Source: Bacteroidales bacterium (GTDB lineage: Bacteria > Bacteroidota > Bacteroidia > Bacteroidales > UBA932). Taken from it: 32,088 nucleotides of DNA. This document shows, piece after piece, positions 14,225 to 21,350 of this stretch. Positions within the stretch are counted from its first letter, which is position 1, and each line of letters opens with the position of its first letter. Below the pieces are notes generated by a model. The model was not told the origin of the DNA. It did not search any database and was given only the letters and a program-made list of their open reading frames with translations. Both the position numbers and the translations under genes were made by a program. The stretch is from assembly GCA_017480345.1 (NCBI GenBank), contig JAFVAU010000029.1:1-32088 (forward strand), in the 5' to 3' direction.

Positions 14225-16146
14225 TTACGGTAAGCAATGTGACGGTGGCCTTTGGCGGCTATGTCCTGCTGGACGGGATTAATTTCCATATTTCCGAGCA
14301 GGATAAGATTGGTCTGGTGGGAAAGAACGGAGCCGGGAAATCTACCTTGATGAAATTGATTACCGGGGAACAGGTACCCACTTCCGGCAGCATTGAAAAG
14401 CCGGCCGGAATCCGGATTGGCTATTTGCCCCAGGTGATGGAACATCATAAGGGGCATTCGGTGATGCAGGAGGTGCTCTCCGTATTCAATCATCTGAAGA
14501 CAATGGAGGCGGAATTGCAGCGGATTACGGATGAACTTTCGAATAGAACGGATTATGATTCAAGCGAATATGCAAGATTAATTGAACGCTTGAACGAGAT
14601 AAATGACGCCTTGGCGCTGGAATCAGGTCTCTCACCGGAAGCCCAGGCGCAAAAGGTTCTCCTGGGCCTGGGATTCAAGGCCGATGAGCTGGACCGCAAC
14701 ACGGAAACCTTTTCCCAGGGTTGGAACATGCGCATCGAACTGGCCAAGATCCTCTTATCGGCCCCGGATGTATTGCTGCTGGATGAGCCTACCAACCACC
14801 TGGACATTGAATCCATAGAATGGTTTGAGGATTATCTGAAGAATTTCCGCGGTTCCGTGCTCCTGGTGTCCCATGACCGGAAGTTCCTGGACAATGTGAC
14901 TTCGCGTACGGTGGAGATTTTGCTGGGGCATGTTCACGACTATAAAGTTCCTTACAGCCAGTATGTTACTCTCCGCGCAGAACGGATGGCCCAGCAGACG
15001 GCGGCTTATGAGAACCAGCAGCGGATGATAGAGAAGACGGAGGATTTCATCAACCGCTTCCGCTACAAGCCCACCAAGAGCAACCAGGTGCAGTCCCGCA
15101 TCAAGGCCCTGGAGAAGCTGGACAGAATTGAGATTGACGAGACGGACAGCGCCCGTCTTTCTCTGAAATTCCCTCCAGCGCAACGTTCTGGTGATGTGGT
15201 GTTTAAGGGTGTCGACCTAAAGGTTGGCTACCCGCAGAAAGTGGTCTTCTCCGATGCGCAGATTGAGATCAAAAGAGGGGAGAAGGTGGCCCTAATCGGC
15301 CGGAATGGAGAAGGCAAGACCACGCTGATGCGGGTGATTATGCGGGAACTGGATCCTATTTCCGGAGAGGCTCGCCTGGGGCACAATGTCCATATCGGCT
15401 ATTATGCCCAGAACCAGGAAGATATTCTGGACCCTTCGGAGACTGTTTTCGGCACGCTGGACCGGATTGCGGTGGGAGATATCCGCACCAAACTCAGGGA
15501 TATCCTGGGGGCCTTCCTTTTCAAAGGGGAAGATATCGATAAGAAAGTGAGTGTACTCAGTGGCGGTGAACGGGCCCGGCTGGGAATGGCCAAGCTGATG
15601 CTCTCTCCTTATAACGTGCTGGCCTTGGATGAACCCACCAACCACATGGATATCCGCTCCAAGGATGTTTTGAAACAGGCTCTCCAGTCTTTTGACGGCA
15701 CGTTGATAGTAGTTTCGCACGACCGTGATTTCCTGGACGGCCTGGTGGACAAGTTGTATGAGTTCCGGGACGGACGGGTGAAAGAGCATCTGGGAAGTGT
15801 GCAGGAATTCTTGGAGAAACGGAAGTTGGAATCCTTGCAGGAACTTGAAAGGAATACTGCAAGTCAACAAGCGCAAAAGCCTGTAAATGAGAAAGAATCT
15901 GCCAAAAATTTTCAGGCTCAGAAGGTTTATTCCAAAGAGCAGCGGAAGCTCAAGAACCGGGTAGATTACTTAGAGAAGGAAATTGCGAAGCGGGAAAGCC
16001 GGATGGGGGAGATTGAGACGCTGCTGGCCAATCCTTCGGAAAAAGACGACATCATGGAGCTCACCCGCGAGTATCTGGAGCTGAAAATGGCCCTGGAGGC
16101 CGATACGGATGAGTGGACCACCCTTATGGAACAAATGGAGCAATGA
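14221..16146 (+). CDS. ABC-F family ATPase (ribosome-associated type)
   Basis: 641 residues with two ATP-binding cassettes and no membrane segment. Cassette 1 has Walker A GKNGAGKST (34-42) and Walker B LLLDEPTNHLD; cassette 2 has Walker A GRNGEGKTT (360-368), signature LSGGERARLGMAK and Walker B LALDEPTNHMD. The linker between them is charged and helical, as in ABC-F P-site interaction motifs. A coiled-coil C-terminal domain (about 560-640) resembles Uup. The first signature reads FSQGW where LSGG or FSGG is usual. ABC-F proteins act on ribosomes; whether this one is a Uup-like housekeeping factor or a protection protein is not decidable here, but the conserved context favours housekeeping. 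It overlaps tatC and the dipeptidase by four bases each. Confidence 0.9.
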   Translation: MITVSNVTVAFGGYVLLDGINFHISEQDKIGLVGKNGAGKSTLMKLITGEQVPTSGSIEKPAGIRIGYLPQVMEHHKGHSVMQEVLSVFNHLKTMEAELQRITDELSNRTDYDSSEYARLIERLNEINDALALESGLSPEAQAQKVLLGLGFKADELDRNTETFSQGWNMRIELAKILLSAPDVLLLDEPTNHLDIESIEWFEDYLKNFRGSVLLVSHDRKFLDNVTSRTVEILLGHVHDYKVPYSQYVTLRAERMAQQTAAYENQQRMIEKTEDFINRFRYKPTKSNQVQSRIKALEKLDRIEIDETDSARLSLKFPPAQRSGDVVFKGVDLKVGYPQKVVFSDAQIEIKRGEKVALIGRNGEGKTTLMRVIMRELDPISGEARLGHNVHIGYYAQNQEDILDPSETVFGTLDRIAVGDIRTKLRDILGAFLFKGEDIDKKVSVLSGGERARLGMAKLMLSPYNVLALDEPTNHMDIRSKDVLKQALQSFDGTLIVVSHDRDFLDGLVDKLYEFRDGRVKEHLGSVQEFLEKRKLESLQELERNTASQQAQKPVNEKESAKNFQAQKVYSKEQRKLKNRVDYLEKEIAKRESRMGEIETLLANPSEKDDIMELTREYLELKMALEADTDEWTTLMEQMEQ

Positions 16147-17225
16147 TTTACGATTCACATATGGACACCCCGTCCCAGCTAATCCGGCTGCGGAATCTGG
16201 GGATTGACAATCCGCACGCCCATGTGGATTTTCCCAAACTTAAGGCCGGGGGCGTGGACGGAGCCTTCTTTGCGCTCTATACGCCTGCAGAAATGCCTGC
16301 GGACAGCGCCACCCGTTATGCCCTGGAGATGCTGTCGGCCGTTTATGATGCGGCCGATGCCAATCCGGATTATGCTGCCGTGACGTTTTCCCCGGAGGAA
16401 GCCGCCCAGAACAGGGAGAAGGGAATTATCTCCCTGTTCATGGGGATGGAGAACGGGGCTCCCATTCAGAAGTCTCTCTCCCTTCTAAGGACTTTTTACA
16501 GACTGGGAGTAAGCTACATCACGCTTACCCACAATGGAGACAATGCCATTGCCGATTCTGCCGCCGAAGCTAAGCGCTGGGGCGGATTGAGTCCTTTCGG
16601 AAGGGAAGTGGTGAAGGAAATGAATGCCCTGGGGATGATGATCGATCTCTCCCATGCGTCTGACCAGACATTCTGGGATTGCATCCGGCTTTCGGAAGCG
16701 CCTATTGTGGCCACCCATTCCTGCTGCCGGGCGCTTTGTTCCCACCGGCGCAACCTGACGGACGAAATGCTGCAGGCCCTGGGGGAGAAAGGTGGTTATG
16801 TGGGCATCAATTATTATCCGGCTTTCCTGAGTGATGAGTTTGCCACCCGTCCCGGGGAGGCGGCCCTGCTGGATGAGGCGGAAGCCGTGGAAGCGGAGTT
16901 CATCCGTGAGCCTTCCAATCCCGCCAAGGTGAATGCCTGGAACCGGATGCAGGAAAGATTGATTAAGGATATCCATCGGCCGGGAGTGAGGGAGATTGCC
17001 GATCACATTGACCATGCCGTCCGGCTGGCGGGCATCGATCATGTTGGAATCGGCTCCGATTTTGACGGTATTCTGGTTCCGCCTGCCGGGCTGGAAGATG
17101 TTTCCAAGACGCCCGTTCTCGTAGAGGAATTGAGCCGTCGCGGTTACACGGAAAGCCAGATTAATCTGCTCATGGGCGGAAATTTGATGGCTGTTTGGAA
17201 AAGAGTAATAAAGTGCTCTGAATAA
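16143..17225 (+). CDS. Membrane-dipeptidase-like metallopeptidase, M19 family
   Basis: 360 residues from the ATG at 16143, which overlaps the ABC-F stop (ATGA). Ten further in-frame codons upstream lie inside the ABC-F gene and are not used. M19 enzymes are binuclear zinc dipeptidases. By alignment with renal dipeptidase the ligands are His6 and Asp8 (SHMD), Glu103 (GMENG), His171 (DLSHAS) and His192 (ATHSCC). The SHRRN arginines and the GIGSDFDG segment near the C-terminus (with the active-site Asp) are also present. There is no signal peptide, so unlike the mammalian enzyme it is cytoplasmic, where it could process peptides or peptidoglycan-derived D-amino-acid dipeptides. It ends the valS-to-dipeptidase run and faces cinA across an inverted repeat. 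Confidence 0.92.
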   Translation: MIYDSHMDTPSQLIRLRNLGIDNPHAHVDFPKLKAGGVDGAFFALYTPAEMPADSATRYALEMLSAVYDAADANPDYAAVTFSPEEAAQNREKGIISLFMGMENGAPIQKSLSLLRTFYRLGVSYITLTHNGDNAIADSAAEAKRWGGLSPFGREVVKEMNALGMMIDLSHASDQTFWDCIRLSEAPIVATHSCCRALCSHRRNLTDEMLQALGEKGGYVGINYYPAFLSDEFATRPGEAALLDEAEAVEAEFIREPSNPAKVNAWNRMQERLIKDIHRPGVREIADHIDHAVRLAGIDHVGIGSDFDGILVPPAGLEDVSKTPVLVEELSRRGYTESQINLLMGGNLMAVWKRVIKCSE

Positions 17226-17247
17226 GCACTTTAGGTTAATATCATAG

Positions 17248-17294
17248 AATCCGAAACAAAAATGTTATAATACTTAACACTTTTGTTTCGGATT
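17248..17294. terminator. Bidirectional terminator between dipeptidase gene and cinA
   Basis: A perfect 14-bp inverted repeat (AATCCGAAACAAAA and its complement TTTTGTTTCGGATT) around a 19-base A+T-rich loop, placed between two convergent stop codons (17225 and 17302). T-rich sequence flanks both arms, consistent with termination in both directions. Confidence 0.7.
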
Positions 17295-17301
17295 ATTTAT
17301 A

Positions 17302-18561
17302 TCAATATGTTAACTCAGAAATGAGCTTTAGTCGCAAAAAGTTCAGGGCCGAGGCCGCAAAGCGTTCGATATTGCGTTTCCGGTCGTTCTTGTAGCAGTA
17401 CTTGACGGTGTAAGTGGAGCGGGGAGTGGCCACTCCAACCCATACCGTTCCCACCGGATTGAACTCGTCTCCTCTCGGACCGGCCAGGCCGGTGGTGGCC
17501 ACGGAATAGTCGCTCCCCGTGAGTTTCCTGACTCCCTCGGCCATGGCGGCCGCCACCTCTGAACTCACCACTCCGTGCAGTCGGATAGTGTCGGCCGGCA
17601 CTCCCAGGACTTTCTCCTTGACGGATATGGCATAGGAAGTGACGGAGCCCAGGAAGTAGGCCGATGAACCTGCCACCGAAGTGATGAGGTGCGCAATTTC
17701 ACCGCCCGTGCAGGATTCGGCGGCGGAGAGGGTGAGTCCATGCTCCTTGAGAAGCCTGCCCAACTCTTTTTCCAGAGAAGAATCTTCATCTGCATAGACA
17801 AGCTCTCCCAGGATGCCCTTCAGGGCCGCCAACTGTTCCTCCATCTGACGGCTCTTCTCTTCCGGATTTCCACCGTAGCAGGAAAGACGCAGGCGGATAC
17901 CGGTGAGGGGATTGGGGAGATAGGCCAGGTGCATGTCCCCCGGGAGGGCGTCTTCCCAGGGAGCGATGCGTTCGGAAAGAGCGCTTTCCGCTATTCCGTA
18001 TACCATGATGTTCCTATGGAGGATGCTGCTGATTTCCTGGTGTTTACGGATGTCTTCCAGGATGGCCGGGATGGCCCCTACCGCTTCATGGGGAACTCCG
18101 GGGAGGGAATAGAGCGTTCCGCCGCCCTTGATATTCCGGAAAACCATGATGGGGGCCGTTCCAAGCTCATTTACAATTACTTCCGCCGTTTCTGGAACAT
18201 CGGCCTGGGCGATATTGATGGGGAGGACATCCAGTCCCCGGCTCTGCAGGATTTCGTGTACCTTCTTCAACTGACCGGGATGGGACACCATTTTGCGGCT
18301 GCCGCTGAGCGTAGCCAGGACTCCCTTGGTGATATCGTCCTTGGTGGGGCCCAGCCCTCCGGTAGTGATGACGATATCGTGGCTGGAGAGCTCCCGGGTG
18401 AGGGTTTCGGAAATATCTTGGGCATTGTCGGAAACGGAAAGCATGCGGCTCACATGGATGCCCATTTCCTCCAGGCTGCGGGCCAGTTCCCTGGAATTCG
18501 TATCCAGTACCTGCCCTATTAGGATTTCATCACCGATGGTGACGATGGATGCACATTTCAT
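17302..18561 (-). CDS. cinA: CinA-family protein (MoCF domain plus nicotinamide-nucleotide amidase domain)
   Basis: 419 residues, full length. The N-terminal domain (1-170) is MoaB/MogA-like: VTIGDEILIGQVLDTNS and TTGGLGPTKDD (66-76); in CinA this is the COG1058 ADP-ribose pyrophosphatase-type domain. The C-terminal PncC domain (about 265-415) has AESCTGG (281-287, with catalytic Ser283), SSAYFLGSVTSYA, VSSEVAAAMAEGVR and TTGLAGPRG. PncC deamidates NMN to nicotinate mononucleotide, recycling pyridine nucleotide made by NAD-dependent DNA ligase. The name comes from competence/damage induction in Gram-positive bacteria. It overlaps the upstream TIM-barrel gene by four bases (ATGA), so the two are probably co-translated. 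Confidence 0.94.
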   Translation of the reverse strand: MKCASIVTIGDEILIGQVLDTNSRELARSLEEMGIHVSRMLSVSDNAQDISETLTRELSSHDIVITTGGLGPTKDDITKGVLATLSGSRKMVSHPGQLKKVHEILQSRGLDVLPINIAQADVPETAEVIVNELGTAPIMVFRNIKGGGTLYSLPGVPHEAVGAIPAILEDIRKHQEISSILHRNIMVYGIAESALSERIAPWEDALPGDMHLAYLPNPLTGIRLRLSCYGGNPEEKSRQMEEQLAALKGILGELVYADEDSSLEKELGRLLKEHGLTLSAAESCTGGEIAHLITSVAGSSAYFLGSVTSYAISVKEKVLGVPADTIRLHGVVSSEVAAAMAEGVRKLTGSDYSVATTGLAGPRGDEFNPVGTVWVGVATPRSTYTVKYCYKNDRKRNIERFAASALNFLRLKLISELTY

Positions 18562-19199
18562 TCTTGGGATAAGGTTTTAATCAATTTGGCAAGGCCGATA
18601 GGTCCCGAGGTGGTTTCTACCAGACAGGCTCCGGCTTCGAGGCATTCCAGGGCTTCAGCCTCTGAGCCGGCTTCTCCTATGACAGGAAGCCGGCCCTGGG
18701 TCATTTCAACGATGTGGGCGACCTTTTTGCTTCCCGGAGCAACGATGGCGTCAATACCGGAAAGGCGGCAATGGTTCACCAATTCCTCTATCTCATCCGG
18801 TGTATGGCCATGAGAGAGCCTGAATGCGATGGGGGTGTAGCGTTCATAACACAGCCGGAGGCTCACAATCTCATCCAGGAGGACCGAAGTGTCGGAAATG
18901 TCGGGGGAGTCTATTCCATGGTCTCCGTCCGGGTCTATAATAATAAGGTCTGAGAAATCGTATACGAGCGAGAAGGTCTTGGCCAGGTCTGAAGTGACGT
19001 TGATGGCCAAAACAGTTTTATTTCTTAGCTCTTGAACCTTCATAATCCAGTCCAGAATATGGTCTTCCGGCTGCGACAGGGTAATGAAACCGGCCCGGCG
19101 GGCAAAAGAATGTTCCCGGATGCCGATGGGATTCTTGAAATCCAACCCCAGGCATTGGATATCCAGGGCCTTTTTCTTGCGAAAACAAAAGAAGGACAT
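18558..19199 (-). CDS. Small dihydroorotate-dehydrogenase-like TIM-barrel protein lacking active-site motifs
   Basis: 213 residues, cytoplasmic. The order of segments follows class 2 dihydroorotate dehydrogenase: GLDFKNPIGI (start of barrel), TVLAINVTSD, a DLIIIDPDG strand, FRLSHGHTPDEIEELVNHCR then GIDAIVAPGS, and VIGEAGSEAEAL...LEAGACLVETTSGPIG at the phosphate-binding end. However, NPIGI continues as REHS instead of AAGxDK, the NVSSPNTPG catalytic loop is missing, and the ANTT segment is replaced. It is over 100 residues shorter than true PyrD. I infer a PyrD-fold protein that has lost orotate chemistry. It follows the XRE gene after 37 bases and overlaps cinA by four bases. Function unknown. 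Confidence 0.65.
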   Translation of the reverse strand: MSFFCFRKKKALDIQCLGLDFKNPIGIREHSFARRAGFITLSQPEDHILDWIMKVQELRNKTVLAINVTSDLAKTFSLVYDFSDLIIIDPDGDHGIDSPDISDTSVLLDEIVSLRLCYERYTPIAFRLSHGHTPDEIEELVNHCRLSGIDAIVAPGSKKVAHIVEMTQGRLPVIGEAGSEAEALECLEAGACLVETTSGPIGLAKLIKTLSQE

Positions 19200-19223
19200 A
19201 GCAGCGTAGCTTGTTATACGCTA

Positions 19224-19231
19224 CAAATTTA
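19224..19231 (-). promoter_or_regulatory. -7 box of the PyrD-like gene and cinA
   Basis: The minus strand reads TAAATTTG from 19231 to 19224, 24 bases before the ATG at 19199. The leader starts with a 5-bp hairpin (GTAGC/GCTAC, 19206-19224). No -33 TTG is seen, so read-through from the XRE gene is also possible. Confidence 0.4.
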
Positions 19232-19236
19232 ACAAA

Positions 19237-19599
19237 TTATTCGCTTGGATGGAATTCCTGGAATGTTTTGTCAGAAAAGAAGACCATTATTTTGGAGACT
19301 TCCCGTGCCGGAGTCTTGCTTTGTGGAGAAAAGAGATCCAGTTGGATGGGGGAGTCTTCTTCTTTTCCGGATGCTTCGGGGCTGTCCTGGTCATGGTACA
19401 TTTTGCCTTTACCGCTGAGCAGCCATTCCAAGTTCAGATTGGGGTAGTGCAGGATGAGACTCTCCAGAAAATCATAGCCGGGCTTGTTCCTTCCTGCTAA
19501 AATATTGGATACGCTCCCCCTCGCGACAGAGAGGGTATCAGCCAGTTGGGTCTGGGTGATATTTTCAGCTTGTAAGAATTGTAAAAGCCTTCGATTCAT
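19237..19599 (-). CDS. XRE-family transcriptional regulator
   Basis: 120 residues from the ATG at 19599. Residues 3-60 form a Cro/CI-type helix-turn-helix: FLQAENITQTQLADTLSVAR, then SVSNILAGRNKPGYDFL, ending NLEWLLSGKGKM as is common in Bacteroidota XRE regulators. After it come an acidic linker (69-84), the pentapeptide QLDLF (86-90), and a C-terminal block VSKIMVFFSDKTFQEF. An upstream GTG (19620) is open but sits inside the -7 box, so the ATG is used. QLDLF fits the consensus of bacterial sliding-clamp-binding peptides, which is unusual for a repressor. It may be autoregulated and may bind the palindromes between it and queA (inference). Confidence 0.88.
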   Translation of the reverse strand: MNRRLLQFLQAENITQTQLADTLSVARGSVSNILAGRNKPGYDFLESLILHYPNLNLEWLLSGKGKMYHDQDSPEASGKEEDSPIQLDLFSPQSKTPAREVSKIMVFFSDKTFQEFHPSE

Positions 19600-19619
19600 A
19601 TTTCTGAACTTCAACACCA

Positions 19620-19650
19620 CAAAAATAAAACATTTTTTTCAGACCACAAA
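19620..19650 (-). promoter_or_regulatory. Canonical promoter of the XRE regulator
   Basis: The minus strand has TTTTG (ending at 19647) followed after 19 bases by TATTTTTG (19627-19620). Both elements and the spacing match the Bacteroidota housekeeping promoter. The leader is about 15-20 bases. Confidence 0.75.
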
Positions 19651-19929
19651 ATCTATTTTTGATGGCGAATGGCAGAAAAAAGCTGGTTATGTAGTGTAAA
19701 TATGCAAAGCAAAACTTAATATAATCTACTTAAACACTTGAAAATACACGATATAATATCAAAATATCATTAAATTATGGCTGTTTTGCACGTATGAAAA
19801 TGCCCTCCAAGGTGAAACCTTATATAGCTTAACTTTACTTCAAATTTCATAAACTATTGATTTCCTTATATTTAACATATATGCGAAATAAATAATTATC
19901 TTTTCTTATCTAATTTTAGCTATCAAATT

Positions 19930-19943
19930 TTCATTTTTCTGAA
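19930..19943. promoter_or_regulatory. Candidate operator 1, TTCA-N6-TGAA
   Basis: TTCATTTTTCTGAA. Palindromic half-sites with a 6-base spacer; first of four in this gap. Confidence 0.5.
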
Positions 19944-19956
19944 GCGATGAATAAAA

Positions 19957-19970
19957 TTCACAAAACTGAA
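19957..19970. promoter_or_regulatory. Candidate operator 2, TTCA-N6-TGAA
   Basis: TTCACAAAACTGAA, centre 27 bases from site 1. With one flanking base it also matches the reverse complement of site 3 at 14 of 15 positions. Confidence 0.5.
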
Positions 19971-19990
19971 ACAATGTTTGATTTTTGAAT

Positions 19991-20004
19991 TTCACTTTTG
20001 TGAA
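19991..20004. promoter_or_regulatory. Candidate operator 3, TTCA-N6-TGAA
   Basis: TTCACTTTTGTGAA, a perfect 5-bp dyad with a T4 centre, 34 bases centre-to-centre from site 2. Confidence 0.55.
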
Positions 20005-20061
20005 CAAAAGCCCATATAAAGATACTGAGTGACTAAATTTCAATATCTGGGATAAAAACTG

Positions 20062-20069
20062 TACCTTTG
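20062..20069 (+). promoter_or_regulatory. -7 box of queA
   Basis: TACCTTTG fits TAnnTTTG, 22 bases before the ATG. No TTG occurs at the -33 distance, so the promoter may be weak or activator-dependent. Candidate operator 4 abuts it directly. Confidence 0.55.
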
Positions 20070-20083
20070 TTCAAAATATTGAA
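20070..20083. promoter_or_regulatory. Candidate operator 4 at the queA transcription start
   Basis: TTCAAAATATTGAA, a perfect 5-bp dyad, begins the base after the queA -7 box and would cover the transcription start, a position suited to repression. Confidence 0.55.
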
Positions 20084-20091
20084 TTCTCACG

Positions 20092-21300
20092 ATGATACCT
20101 GAAATACACATAGAAGATTATTCCTATCCGCTATCAGAGGATCGAATAGCCAAATATCCGCTTGAAGAGAGAGACGCCTCCAAACTGCTACATTATAATG
20201 GAGGGGTAATAGAGGAAAAAGTATTCCGTGAATTGCCTGATCTTCTCACTGGAGAGACCCTTATGGTTTTCAATGATACCAAGGTGGTACCTGCCCGCAT
20301 GCATTTCCAAAGAGAGACCGGAGCCCAGATTGAAATTTTCTGCCTGGAGCCGTTGACTCCTTCGGAGTATAACCTGGCATTTTCAGCGGATTCCGAGTGT
20401 GTCTGGAAATGTGTTCTGGGCAATGCAAAGAAGTGGAGGGGGGATGTTCTGCACCTCTATAATCCACTTTCCAACCCTGAATTGGATGCCATGGCCCTGA
20501 AGGCGGAATTGGTAGGACGGGACGGGAAGACCGGGCTGGTGAAGTTCTCGTGGAGCAATTCTTGGCCGTTTTCCAAGGTTCTGGACCGGGCGGGGAGTGT
20601 TCCTATCCCTCCTTATCTGAACAGGGAGTCGGAAGAAGTGGACTCCAGGCGTTATCAGACTGTCTATGCCCATATCAGGGGCTCCGTGGCTGCCCCTACA
20701 GCCGGTCTGCATTTTACGGATGATGTCCTTCATCGCCTGAAGGAGAGGGGAGTGCAGATGGAAACCGTGTGCCTGCATGTCGGGGCCGGTACTTTCTTGC
20801 CGGTAAAAAGTTCCCTGGTCTCCGAACATCCTATGCACCGGGAGCCTTTTGTGGTGTCCAAATCGCTGATAGAGCGCCTGGCAAACAAAAAATGCCCTCT
20901 GTTGGCAGTAGGAACAACTTCGGTCCGTACTTTGGAATCCCTTTATTATATAGGTGTAAGCTGTCTGGAGAGGGGAGTGCCGGAAGATGTGGGGCAGTGG
21001 GCGCCCTATGAGCGGGAGTATCCTTATACCACCCAGGAGGCCCTGAAGGCCATTCTGGCCTATCTGGACAAACAGGGGCTGGACCATCTGGTGGCCGGAA
21101 CCCGTATTATCATCGTGCCGGGCTTCCGTTTTCGACTGGTGGACAAACTTCTGACCAATTTCCATCAGCCTGAAAGCACCCTTATCTTACTTGTTTCTGC
21201 TTTCGTAAATGGCGACTGGAGAACCATTTACAACTATGCATTAAAGCATAACTTTAGGTTCCTTAGCTATGGAGACAGTTCCTTGCTGGAAAGAGGATAG
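20092..21300 (+). CDS. queA: S-adenosylmethionine:tRNA ribosyltransferase-isomerase-like protein (long form)
   Basis: 402 residues. QueA transfers the ribosyl part of SAM to 7-aminomethyl-7-deazaguanine in tRNA, giving epoxyqueuosine. Family signatures are YPLEERDASKLL (22-33), FNDTKVVPARM (60-70), GSVAAPTAGLHFT (197-209), LHVGAGTFLPVK (228-239), VGTTSVRTLES (273-283), NFHQPESTLILLVSAF (356-371) and YGDSSLL (393-399). It is about 50 residues longer than typical QueA: one insertion is near 90-105, and a larger one (about 286-335) precedes the IIVPGFRF strand, which is usually FIYPGYxF. The usual terminal YGDAM is YGDSS. A divergent paralogue with altered substrate is possible. Upstream lies the operator-rich gap shared with the XRE gene. 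Confidence 0.87.
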   Translation: MIPEIHIEDYSYPLSEDRIAKYPLEERDASKLLHYNGGVIEEKVFRELPDLLTGETLMVFNDTKVVPARMHFQRETGAQIEIFCLEPLTPSEYNLAFSADSECVWKCVLGNAKKWRGDVLHLYNPLSNPELDAMALKAELVGRDGKTGLVKFSWSNSWPFSKVLDRAGSVPIPPYLNRESEEVDSRRYQTVYAHIRGSVAAPTAGLHFTDDVLHRLKERGVQMETVCLHVGAGTFLPVKSSLVSEHPMHREPFVVSKSLIERLANKKCPLLAVGTTSVRTLESLYYIGVSCLERGVPEDVGQWAPYEREYPYTTQEALKAILAYLDKQGLDHLVAGTRIIIVPGFRFRLVDKLLTNFHQPESTLILLVSAFVNGDWRTIYNYALKHNFRFLSYGDSSLLERG

Positions 21301-21321
21301 GGGGAATCCGATTAAATTTTG

Positions 21322-21329
21322 TATCTTTG
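21322..21329 (+). promoter_or_regulatory. -7 box of the acyltransferase gene
   Basis: TATCTTTG, 21 bases before the ATG at 21351. No -33 TTG at the expected distance. It lies 21 bases past the queA stop, so the gene may be read both from here and from queA. Confidence 0.5.
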
Positions 21330-21350
21330 TGCAGCAATAAATACAAGATT

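Larger units (their letters stand above)
19651..20091. other. A+T-rich non-coding region between XRE gene and queA
   Basis: The only gene-free stretch above 300 bases. From 19681 to 19920 I count 61 G or C in 240 bases (25%), far below the genes around it. No open frame longer than about a dozen codons looks real; the longest candidate is a 12-codon ATG frame at 19795. A small hairpin AAGGT/ACCTT lies at 19809-19821. From 19930 onward it contains the four TTCA-N6-TGAA palindromes and the queA -7 box listed separately. A regulatory RNA cannot be excluded, but there is no strong terminator hairpin to support one. Confidence 0.7.

Noticed and set aside
17248-17294. The 14-bp inverted repeat as an insertion-sequence end
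   Set aside because: It sits between two convergent stops with no transposase or target duplication; a terminator explains it better.
19809-19821. Small hairpin AAGGT/ACCTT in the A+T-rich gap as a riboswitch or RNA gene
   Set aside because: Five base pairs with a 3-base loop is too weak and no further conserved structure was seen; a preQ1 riboswitch was considered because of queA but its C-rich/A-rich pattern was not found.
19795-19833. 12-codon ATG frame in the A+T-rich gap
   Set aside because: Too short, no promoter box at a fitting place and no sign of a leader peptide.
21327-21350. TTG start for the acyltransferase
   Set aside because: It lies inside the -7 box TATCTTTG, so it cannot be in the mRNA made from that promoter.
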